From: Bos javanicus
Lineage: Eukaryota > Chordata > Mammalia > Artiodactyla > Bovidae
DNA length: 64,000 bases
NCBI RefSeq assembly: GCF_032452875.1
Contig: NC_083873.1
Span: 72,537,987 to 72,601,986, forward strand
Direction: 5' to 3'
Position numbers and translations under genes: made by a program. Below, piece after piece: positions 55,385 to 64,000 of this stretch. The notes under the pieces are model-generated. The model saw nothing but the letters and a program-made list of their open reading frames with translations. It searched no databases and was not told the DNA's origin. Each line of letters starts with the position of its first letter. Position 1 is the first letter of the stretch.

Positions 55385-56353
55385 TGTTGTGGTGGTTTTT
55401 AAAATTGAAGTATAGTTGATTTACAATGTTGTGTTAATTTTTGCTGTATAGCAAAGTGATTCAGTTATGGATATAAGTATATATATATTTAAATATTTTT
55501 CCCATTATGGTTTATCATAGGATATTAAATAAAGTTCCGTGTGCTATAGAGTAGGAAGGAACTTGCTGTTTATCAATTCTATATATAATAGCTTACATCG
55601 GCTAAACCCAATCTCCCACTCCATCCTTTCCCCACCCTCCTCCCCCTTGGCAGCTGCAAGTCTGTTCTCTATGCCTCTGAGTCTGTTCCTGTTTTGTAGG
55701 TTCATTCATGTCATACATGAAAGATATCATATGGCATTTTTTACTTTCTCTTTCTGACTTCATTTAGTATGATAATCTCTAGATCCATTCATGTTGCTGT
55801 AAATGGCATTATTTTATTCTTTTTTAGGGCTGAGCAGTATTCCATTGTATATATGTACCACATCTTCTTCATCCATTCATCTGTCCATGGACCATATAGG
55901 TTGCTTCCATGTCTTGGCTATTGTGAATAGTGCTGCTATGAACATAGGGATACATGCATCTTTTTGAACTAGAGTTTTGTCTGGATATATGTCCAAGAGT
56001 GGGGTTGCTGGATCATACGGTAATTCTATTCTTAGTTTTCTGAGGAGTTTCCATACTGTTTTCCATAGTGGCTGCAGTAACTAACATTCCCACCAATAGT
56101 GGAGGGCAGTTATACAGGAAAAGTTTTAACTCCTGGACACTTTATTGTATGAGTGTATTAAAATTTGTTTATTCCTTCATCAGTTGGGTTTTAGGGTTGT
56201 TTCATTTTTTGAACACTAATCTCCAGGGTTTTTTTTTTTTTTTGCATGGCATAAGTTTTCAATTCTCCTCAGTTAGTACCTAGAATGGGATACCTATATT
56301 ATATTCTATGTGTCTCTATAAGAAACTTCAAGACTGTTTTCCAAAATGGTTGT
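55385..56353 (-). mobile_element. L1 3' part, left piece
   Basis: This is antisense L1 3' UTR and ORF2 C-terminus. It is continuous in L1 terms with 57115-57230, where TTGTACCAGTTTTCATTTTC resumes after an inserted LTR. Confidence 0.82.
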
Positions 56354-57114
56354 TTTGGGAGATGTTGGGCCAAAAGATACAAACCAAAGCTTGGGAGAAG
56401 GATTTATTACTTGCAGTAAGTAAGGAGAACACCTGGGGTTTTTTCCAATGCAGTGTCTCGTGTCTCCACAAACAGCAAAATGGGAAACTTTTAAGCTAAG
56501 GGTACATGCATATTCTTGAAGGGGTTAGAGCAGAAAATTCCACATAGAATTGGGGCAAAGGTAAATAGAGTCCAAGCTTTAGCTGATAGAATTCAGAAGA
56601 GGTAAAAATCATCATTTCATCCTCCACCTGGGTAGGGGGATTAGTTCCCGAAGAACTCAAAGATACGTAACAGAGTGTTATGTATATTCCTCATTGCTTA
56701 GTTTCTAAGTCATGTTTGACTCTTTGTGACCCCATGGACTGTAGCACACCAGACTCCTCTATCCATGGAATTTTCCAGGCAAGAATACTGGAATGGGTTG
56801 CCATTTCCTTCTCCCGGGGATCTTCCTGATCCTGGGATTGAACCCACAGCTCCTGCATTGACAGGTGGATTCTTTACCACTCAGCAAACAGGGAACCCCA
56901 AGGGGCAGGAGCTAAAACTCTGTTTTATCTTTGAACTGTTGTTTCTTGACTGCTTTTCCTTTGTTCCTGCTTCCCCTAACTTCCCTTAAGATCACTGATT
57001 ATTGAGGCGAGCATGGGGCCAGCTTAGATACAAAAAGCTTAGGCCAAATTGGTTTTTCTTATGTCAAGAAAACCACGCCTGGTTCTCTTTCTCTGAGGAT
57101 CCCCGATCCTATCA
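56354..57114 (+). repeat. Solo LTR inserted in L1, with a nested SINE
   Basis: This has the same family and orientation as the outer LTR at 46826-47865. It interrupts a recognisable L1 between GTTGT (56349-56353) and GTTGT (57115-57119). A Bov-tA lies within it at about 56690-56897. Confidence 0.72.
56690..56897 (-). mobile_element. Bov-tA SINE inside the 56-kb LTR
   Basis: This antisense copy interrupts LTR sequence that is continuous in the 47-kb copy. Confidence 0.87.
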
Positions 57115-57230
57115 GTTGTACCAGTTTTCATTTTCATTATCAGTAGATGAGAGTTCTAGTTGCTCAGTGTCCTCATCAGCACCCTTATTTTCAGTCATTC
57201 TAGTGGATAAAGTGATTATTTGAAGACAAA
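57115..57230 (-). mobile_element. L1 3' part, right piece
   Basis: This is antisense L1 (AGTTGCTCAGTGTCCTCATCAGC) continuing the element interrupted at 56353. Confidence 0.72.
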
Positions 57231-57784
57231 TAAGGAAATGTCCATTGAAGAAACGTTTATTTATAAAACCAGCACTGTGTGTTAGCTTTGACTGGGTTGA
57301 TACACTTTGTTGCAAGTTTAATTTTATTGACTGTGTCAAAAATAAGAACACAATTCCTTATCTCTTCAGGTCCTTGTTAGTCAGGTCAGAAACAGGAATA
57401 AAAGTATGTACAACAGTATACCTCTCATGGTACTCTGGACGCTTTTGCCTCTTTCTGGAAGGAAGGAGAAGACTGCCACAAGTTGTATTTTGAATCAAGT
57501 CCCATTTCCCCTAAATTGACAATTAGCTCTATAGGTTAAAATGTCAAAGCTGTGGCTGGAGTATTTTAAAAGCAATCGAGGAAAATAAGGGTTTCCTTTG
57601 CCAGGAGATTACTAATCTTAACCTTAAAATAGGGTCAAGAGTTAAGGAAATGTGGATCTGAAGAGTATTTTAACCTCAGATATATACTGTCTGTATGTCC
57701 ATTGAACATAGTAGCTCATCAGGTCCAAAAACAGTAAAAGATGTTTTAGGTAAGGGTGAGCTACTGCCAGCGATTAGAGTTTAA
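57231..57784. other. Intergenic, nothing recognised
   Basis: The frame 57245-57493 matches no known protein. Confidence 0.4.
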
Positions 57785-57960
57785 GGCACACTGGAAGAGC
57801 ACTGGGCCAGTTGGAAATCTGTGTCCCTGGGCCCAAGTTCTGGCTGTGACCTAACTAGGTGAGCAAACCTGGACAAGTCAAATGCTTTCAGGCCTGTGTT
57901 TTCTTCTATAAAACAGAGCTTGGATCCCTAAGATTTCTTTCAGTTGTGACATTTTGTGGG
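57785..57960 (+). repeat. MIR-like SINE fragment
   Basis: AAGTTCTGGCTGTGACCTAAC, ACCTGGACAAGTCAAATGC and TCTATAAAACAGAG resemble the MIR pattern. Confidence 0.55.
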
Positions 57961-58087
57961 CTGCATATGACATGGAGAATTCTGGGAAGAAGGACAATAG
58001 GGAAGGCCAGAGCAAAGAGATAGAATGCAGGGGAGGGGCAGGGCTGTGCAGAGAGAGAGGTGTGGCTTATATGTAAAAAGGGGCAGG

Positions 58088-58225
58088 GAATTCCCTGGCT
58101 GTCCAGTGGTTAGGACTCCATGCTTTCACTGCTGAGAGCCTGGGTTCAGTCCCTGGTCCGGGAATTATGATCCTGCAAGCTGCATGGTGACAAAGCTAAT
58201 AAAACAAACAACAACAGAAACAGGG
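58088..58225 (+). mobile_element. tRNA-derived SINE
   Basis: A sense head (GGAATTCCCTGGCTGTCCAG) with GGTTCAGTCCCTGGTCCGG ends in an A-rich tail. Confidence 0.83.
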
Positions 58226-59726
58226 GCAAATAGAGGGACACTTGAGGCCCAAACAGACTCTTAAATTCTACCTAGGAAAATCCAAGGAAAGACTGGTATG
58301 TGGAACTAGGAGTGTACTAGGAGTACCATATGCAGAAGAGCAGGAATGGAGATTTTCAACAGGAAGGCAGTACAGAGGAACCAGTGACCTAAGAGCATTT
58401 TTTAACCCATTCAACAAATAGCTATTGAAAGGAAATATTTTAGGGGGCAAAGAGGTAGGCCAGCATTCAGCATGAGGGAAGTCTGTGATGGGTGTTGAAC
58501 TGGGGGTACAAGGGGCCCCACTGTGAGAGATTGTGACACCAAGCTGGGATCCTGTAAATTTAACAAACACATGTTGAGCAACTACCACATTATAGGCATT
58601 GGAGATAAGGACTAATTTCTTTGTTCTTTTGGACATTAAGTTCTGTTCCCAAAATCTTGGCTCCCTGTCCACCAGTGTTGAATAAAGAATATGGAGACAG
58701 AATTCAGAGGAAATAGGAAAATGACTCTATCTTTGCCTGGCACAGAGGAATACACAGCAGGCTAGCACCTCAAGAACTAAGCCCCTCTCCCCTGGGAAGT
58801 AGGGAAAGGTTTTATACCCTCATGAAGGTCTTGTGTGTATGTATATATATATAAATTTTTTTTTCTTTCCTGCAAGTTTACAGCCAAAAGCTGGAGTCAG
58901 GCGGCTCAGCAACCTGATCTGGTAATCCCTGAAGTTATAGGCCAAGAACTTCTTCCTTTTGAGATACAGAATCCTACTAGAGAGTGTAGGGGGAGAAAAA
59001 TGTCAGGTGCAGAGTATAATTTATGTGGAATCAGATAATAATTAGCTTTGTGAAGGACAAATCCAGCTACAAGTGTTTGTCAGTAGTAACACCTAAAGAA
59101 TAACCAAGATTATTTAACTCTTGCAGACATGTTTGGCTGGTATGTGCCAAATGCTGTCTACTCTTTTTTGTTTTTGCGGTGATAGTTTTAGTAAGGAAAG
59201 ATAAACAATAAATGGTAAATAAATAAAATACATGGCATGTTTGTTAGCAATAAATGCTAATAGCAGGGAAGGACAGTAGGATTGGGTGCAAAGGGGAGGA
59301 GCTGTAATTCTAAAGATTGTGGCCGCTGAGAAAAAGCTGCCATCTGACCCAGGAGGGGAGGGAATGAGCTTGTACGGACAGAGAGGTACTGGATAGTCTT
59401 TTAGATAAAGAACAGCAAGTTCTAGTAGCCAGGGTTCAAGGAGGCCAGGGAGTTGAGGGGAAGAGGAGCAAGGGGAGAGTAGTGCAAAATGTCATGTGGG
59501 CTGCCTGAGACAGCAGGAGGAGAAGCAGGAGGAGCCCAGCTCCTTCCAGAGCTCCCTGGCTCCCCTCCTTCCCTTCTCTCAGCATTTTTAGATACTGTCA
59601 TGGATAAGACTGTATTCTGATTACCAGAACCAGAACAAAAGTTTGGGGCTCAACTGGGAGCAAGGGTAGATGAAGTTGTTGTCAACAGTGCTAGACGTGG
59701 CCTTAAATCTGTCTTCAGACACCATT
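58226..59726. other. Intergenic, purine-rich in part
   Basis: Possible L2-like piece at 58555-58610. A GA-rich stretch lies at about 59,250-59,530. The minus frame 58672-58268 (134 residues) shows no domain. Confidence 0.4.
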
Positions 59727-59838
59727 AATCTTTTTGTTGTTGTTGGTCTGGCTGTGCCACATGGCAAGTGACGTCTTAGTTCCCTGACCAGGTGTTGAAC
59801 CTGTGGAATCTTAACCACTGGACTGCCAGGGAAGTCCC
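59727..59838 (-). mobile_element. tRNA-derived SINE
   Basis: This antisense copy has TTCCCTGACCAGGTGTTGAACC and ends GCCAGGGAAGTCCCC. Confidence 0.85.
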
Positions 59839-60029
59839 CAGACACCAACAGTCCTAAAGCCAGTGTGGCTCAAGGCCTACACTGGTGGGTTTCCCCACAG
59901 AGTGCAAAAGAAGCTGCAGAGAAGAAACAAGGGCTGCCAGGTATATTGAACTGAAAAAAATACATATATGATTGTTTTAGGAAATACCTGCATTAGATTC
60001 AAAATTTAACAGAATAAAAAGCATTTGAG

Positions 60030-60150
60030 GGATTTGCCTGGTGGTCCAGTGGTTAGAACTCTGTGATGGTTCAATTTCTGATCAGGGAGTTAAGATCCTA
60101 TATACTGTGAGTCAGCCAAAAAAATTAAAACAAACAAAAAAACAACAGAA
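60030..60150 (+). mobile_element. tRNA-derived SINE
   Basis: This is a sense copy, GGATTTGCCTGGTGGTCCAG to an AAACAAACAAAAAAAC tail. Confidence 0.83.
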
Positions 60151-60712
60151 CTCAGTCACAGTTCAAAGTCTTTTATTTTTTTTTCCTCAAAAGATCTTAA
60201 ATTTTGGATACAGCAAAGTAAAATACAGCCTCTTGAAAAGCAATTAGTAATTAGTTTATAGAACCAGCTTCCCCCAAGGAGAGTTCCTATTAATTTATAA
60301 ATTTGGCCTTAAATTTGACCTATGGCCTTCACGTCATGATGATTTGGGTCACTCTGAATATGACATCTCTGAAACAAGGACCTCTGCTAATTTTAAATGA
60401 ATGCAGCTGCCTATTTGTCATTCATTTATTTGCATCACAATATGTTGGAATAAATGCCCAATTAATAAAACATTTCCAGTAAGCAGTCAGACTGAGGAAA
60501 TGAAGGCTATTTATCTAGTAAGTTTTAAAAAGAAATGTTTCATTTTTGTCTTTTTTGGACATGAAAAAGGGGAAAAAGTTTATATTTTTGCAGGCTGTGA
60601 CAGAGGCCAGATTTGTTCCCAGGGTTACAGCATCTAAAAAATCCTGCAAGCATTACATGGATTTAAAAAAAAATTTTTTTTTTTAAAGTGAATAAAGGTA
60701 GAAAGGTTTAGG
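60151..60712. other. Intergenic, nothing recognised
   Basis: AT-rich, no coding pattern. Confidence 0.4.
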
Positions 60713-61015
60713 GAATTCCCTGACCGTCCAGTGGTTCAAACCTGGCACTTTCACTGCCAGGGGCCAGGTTCAATCCCTGGGTCTACAGGCCGCATGAAAG
60801 TGAAAGTGGTAGTCGTCACTTGTGTCCGGCTCTTTGCGACCCCAGGCTCCTCTGTCCATGGAATTCTCCAGGCAAGAATACTGGAGTGGGTTGCCATGCC
60901 CTCCTCTACGGGATCTTCCCAACCCAGGGATCGAATCCAGGTCTCCCGAATCGCAGATTCTTTACCGTTAGAGCTACCCGGGAAGCCGCATAGAGCGGCC
61001 AAAGAAAAAAGGAAA
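60713..61015. mobile_element. Nested SINEs: plus-strand CHR head split by a minus-strand Bov-tA
   Basis: A sense head (GGGAATTCCCTGACCGTCC...CTACAGGCCGCA) is interrupted at about 60794 by an antisense Bov-tA running to 60988 (TACCCGGGAAGCCGCA). The duplicated GCCGCAT (60788-60794 and 60985-60991) is a probable target duplication. Confidence 0.82.
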
Positions 61016-61204
61016 GAAAGAAAAAGTTTGCACCAGGCCTACAAAGGTTTTTTTTCTTCCTTTCCTTCCTTTAATTTTTTTCTCCCTACCCCAGCTCTTT
61101 TTTTTTTTCACCATTCCCTCCTGCATTTCTTTCTTTCTCTTTTGGGATCAATGAAAATGAATGCGTCTTAAGTTTGATTCATGGGGGGATTTTGCATTTG
61201 AACA

Positions 61205-61520
61205 GCAAGGAGATCAAACCAGTCAATCCTAAAGGAAATCAACCCTGCATATTCATTGGAAGGACTGATGCTGTAGCTGAAGTGCCAATACTGTATCCAT
61301 CTGATTCAAAGAGTTGACTCATTAGAAAAGACCCTTATGCTGGGAAAAATTGAAGGCAACAGAAGGGGGTGACAGAGAATGAAATGGCTGGAGCATCATC
61401 TACTCAATGGACTTGAGTTTGAGCAAACTCAGGAGATAGTGGAGGACAGGGAGGGAAGCCTGGCATTCTGCAGTCCATGGGGTCACAAAGATTTGGACAC
61501 CACTGAGCGACTGAACAACA
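61205..61520 (+). mobile_element. BovB LINE 3' fragment
   Basis: The sequence from GCAAGGAGATCAAACCAG to GACTGAACAACAA is the BovB 3' end in sense orientation and is diverged. Confidence 0.85.
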
Positions 61521-61865
61521 AATCAAAACCTTTGGTAGTTAAGCATGGAGGACCTTTATTCCATTTTTCATTTGACCCTGTACGTTATTTAATAATGTAC
61601 TGTCAACAATTAGACAGGGCTCCTAAGGAGTAGACCAGGAACATAGAGTGTGGCAGCTCTCTCATAAAAAAGTAAAGGAACTTGAAAGAGAAGGAACTGG
61701 GTAAACTGAGTAGGAGGTAGGTCTCAGGTGTTTTTTGAGCTTGCTGTTTTTACTGTGTATAATGTTCCTTCCCCTATTTCCCACCTGTTGAAATTTTCCC
61801 ACTTCTCAAGACCAGATCAGATAATCCATCTACTGTGACTGTTTCTAGATCCTATTAGAAACTAG

Positions 61866-62060
61866 CTAAAGCGTCTGCCTACAGAGTGGGAGACTTGGGT
61901 TCAATCCCTGGGTCAGGAAGATCCTCTGGAGAAGGAAATGGCAACCCACTCCAGTACTCTTGCCTGGAAAATCCCACGGACAGAGGAGCATAGTAGGCTA
62001 CAGTCCATGGGGTCGCAAAGAGTCGGATACGACTGAGCGACTTCACTTCGCTTCCTCCTC
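61866..62060 (+). mobile_element. Bov-tA SINE
   Basis: The sense copy lacks the first bases of the tRNA head and ends GATACGACTGAGCGACTTCACTTC with little divergence. Confidence 0.88.
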
Positions 62061-62829
62061 TAAACCCCCAAAGCACTTGTTGCTACCTCTTTTATACTAT
62101 TAGTGATAGTCCAACTTATCTTTATCTGGGTAGTCAGGGCCTTGAATGCCATACTAAGGAGTTTAAGAGAGTCATTACATTTCAGAGGATAGCTGTGAAT
62201 TACAATACTTAGGCATTTCTGGGGCAAAAAGAAATTTTTTTTCTCTTTCTCCCTCCCTCCCTCTTTCTAGCCTATTACTGTGTGCCAAGTAGCAGGCTTG
62301 GTTACTCCACTTTATAAACATGGACGCAGGTTACTCTCCAAAACTGGCTCAGGAAACAGCCTTGAAGTCCTCACCACCCTCGTTACCCTCTGTAATCTGA
62401 GGGTAACTGCTACACTGAAATGGTGCTTTGAAGACTGAATGACTTGATACCTTCCACGTCTAGGGACTTGTCCCGTCTGTCCTCATTCTCACAATTTTGA
62501 ATCCACTTCGTTCCTGAAATACTTTGTTTTCACAACTTACTGCGTTTTTGTTATTGTTCTTTTTGTTTTTTGTTGTTTTCCTGGCTTATAGCTTAAAATT
62601 TGGAAAGCTTTTTTTTTTTTAATGTAGACTCAAAACGAAGCTTAATTAGTTAAGGGTGGCTATGGGTGGAGATCAGAAGAGATTCTGAAAGGTATTTTTC
62701 AAGCATTTTAGACTTGAAAGGGAGGTGACAAAGCCTGTAAGAGCGCTCCTTTTAAGAGTGCTAGTCTCTTGCGTGCATTCCAGGGCTGGGGGATAACTTT
62801 TCTGTTGTTAGTTTATGAAGGAAATCAAC
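62061..62829. other. Upstream flank of the REST CpG island
   Basis: Low GC until about 62,700, without recognised repeats. It may hold distal promoter elements, but none can be named from sequence alone. Confidence 0.4.
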
Positions 62830-64000
62830 AAAGGTAGCGGGGTTGGCTTCTTTTCTGACCTCAGAGCCCGAGTTCGAGACACTGGGGAAACTAGGTGCTG
62901 CTACGTCTGGGCGCTCCCCCATCCAAAGACCGGGCCCCCAACAGACTCCTCCGCCCAGGGGCGGGGCGCGCTAGGCGACTACGAGCGAGGGCAGCGGAGG
63001 GGGCGTGTCCGGCGGGCGCGCGCGGGCGGTGAGGGGGCGTGTCCCGGGAGTGGCGGCGGCGGCGCGGGTCGGGTGCGCGGCGCAGCCTCCTGTGTTGGAA
63101 TGTGCGGCTCCCGAGAGCTCAGGGCGCAGAAGCAGAGTAAGCGCCGCCGAGGCCTGGGGTCCCAGAGCCCGCTGTGGGTGGCGGCGGCGGCGGCCCGGAC
63201 CGCAGGGCGAGAGCCAGCGGCCTGAACACTCTGCAGCCCCACTGGGTCTTCGCGGGCCTCGACGAGCCCAGCGTCCAACTTTTCCACCGTCACCCTCCCC
63301 TCCCCCGAAACTCCTGCAACAAAGAAAAGTAGTCCGTGAAGGAGCGGCGACGCGGGCCGTCGCCCCTCCTCGCCCAGAAAGGCCGGTAAGCGCGGCGCGA
63401 TCTGAGACACGGTTGGGTGGGGGCGGCGGGCCGGCCGGGCGGCCGTGGCCGCGAGAAGGGGAGGGCGCGGAAGGACGCGGAGCGAGGCGCTGTCCAGGGC
63501 TGATTTGCAGATACTGTGGCTCGGGCGGCGGCGACGACCGCCGCGTCGGGCGGGGGCGGGCGGCCGGGCGGGATCGGGTTACATCGTCGCCGCCGGGGGG
63601 CTGGGCCGGGGGCGTCGGTGGACAGCGGCGCGGCGCCAGGACCCCTTCCCCAGTCGAGGCCGGGCCGCCGCGTCCGAGCGGGCGCAGGAGCGGGGATGTC
63701 TTGTCCTGAGGCCGGGAGCGGAGCTGCTTGGGGCCCTAGTCCTGAAACTAACTTCCTCTCGTGCTCCTTCTGCTCCGAGTCCCGCCGCAGCCCCTCGCCT
63801 GCCGGCGGCCCTCGCGTCTTCCTCCCTCCCCGGCCTCTCCCTTTCGCCGGAAGGCGCCGTTGAGTGCGGCCGGGCGGGTTGAGTCAGCCCGGGACCCGGG
63901 CGGTTCCGCCAATGGGGCTGGACAGCGATTTCTGCGCTCGGGCGGCCAGGCCGCCGAGGCCCTGCGTGCGGGGTCGTCTGGCCGCCGGAGTCGGCGGGGC
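62830..64000 (+). promoter_or_regulatory. REST: CpG island promoter, probably of REST
   Basis: From about 62,860 to the window edge the sequence is extremely G+C-rich with dense CpGs, unlike the rest of the window. It has GC boxes (GGGGCGGGG at 62958-62966) and an exact 14-bp direct repeat, GAGGGGGCGTGTCC, at 62997-63010 and 63031-63044, an Sp1/KLF-like element. No TATA box is seen. REST encodes a zinc-finger repressor of neuronal genes. In mammals it is the plus-strand neighbour after minus-strand SPINK2 and has several non-coding first exons in a CpG island. The gene assignment is inference from synteny, because no REST coding exon lies in the window. Confidence 0.72.
63050..63385 (+). other. 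REST: Candidate non-coding first exon of REST
   Basis: A consensus-like 5' splice site, GGCCG|GTAAGC, occurs at 63385/63386 in the CpG island on the plus strand. The preceding 300 or so bases are GC-rich 5' UTR-like sequence, and the initiation site is unknown. Open frames through the island (63005-63709, 63445-63882 and others) are Arg/Gly/Ala/Pro-rich, overlap in several frames and look like composition artefacts. In the known gene, translation starts in a later exon, outside this window. Confidence 0.5.

Noticed and set aside
58268..58672. Minus frame of 134 residues
   Set aside because: There is no recognised domain, no splice or promoter context, and low-complexity Ser/Pro/Leu content. 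It is probably chance.
63005..63882. Long plus-strand frames in the CpG island (up to 234 residues)
   Set aside because: Arg/Gly/Ala/Pro-rich translations in several overlapping frames are expected from GC-rich DNA lacking stops. No domain is visible.

Overview
This is a stretch of a ruminant (bovid-type) nuclear genome. The repeat content shows this: several RTE-class BovB LINE copies, many Bov-tA/BOV-A2 SINEs (tRNA head joined to a BovB tail), ruminant-type L1s, and a betaretrovirus-like endogenous provirus. There is no bacterial, plasmid or CRISPR content. Nearly all long reading frames here belong to transposons or are chance frames in a CpG island. The real host coding sequence lies in short exons.

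Two host genes can be placed, arranged head to head (divergently). (1) SPINK2 lies on the minus strand from about 31.4 kb down to 6.8 kb. I reassembled four coding exons by hand (31327-31273, 29876-29833, 17401-17292, 7068-7023). All splice sites follow the GT-AG rule, the intron phases are 1, 0 and 2, and the joined frame codes for an 84-residue secreted Kazal inhibitor with a signal peptide, six cysteines and an Arg at the reactive site. (2) A dense CpG island at 62.8-64.0 kb, running off the right edge, fits the promoter and non-coding first exon of REST on the plus strand. This rests on conserved neighbourhood (SPINK2 minus, then REST plus) and on promoter structure. No REST coding sequence is in the window.

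Layout: 0-6.3 kb, flank with two BovB copies. 6.8-31.3 kb, SPINK2, with introns of about 10.2, 12.4 and 1.4 kb. Intron 3 holds a rearranged L1 and two related LTR-like blocks. Intron 2 holds a MaLR LTR, a 5.1-kb class-II provirus in the same orientation as the gene, an inverted BovB and L1/SINE pieces. A 36-bp copy of the 5' end of U2 snRNA, flanked by a near-perfect target duplication, lies about 70 bp downstream of the exon 1 donor. 31.4-62.8 kb, intergenic DNA rich in SINEs, BovB, L1 and solo LTRs, with one processed pseudogene of MEA1 (37.8-38.35 kb). 62.8-64 kb, REST CpG island.

I found no undescribed biological system. The most useful results are the SPINK2 gene model, the MEA1 retropseudogene, the U2-derived insert and the datable nesting of the provirus. 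Repeat names are assigned from memory of consensus families, and the ends of old repeats are approximate.
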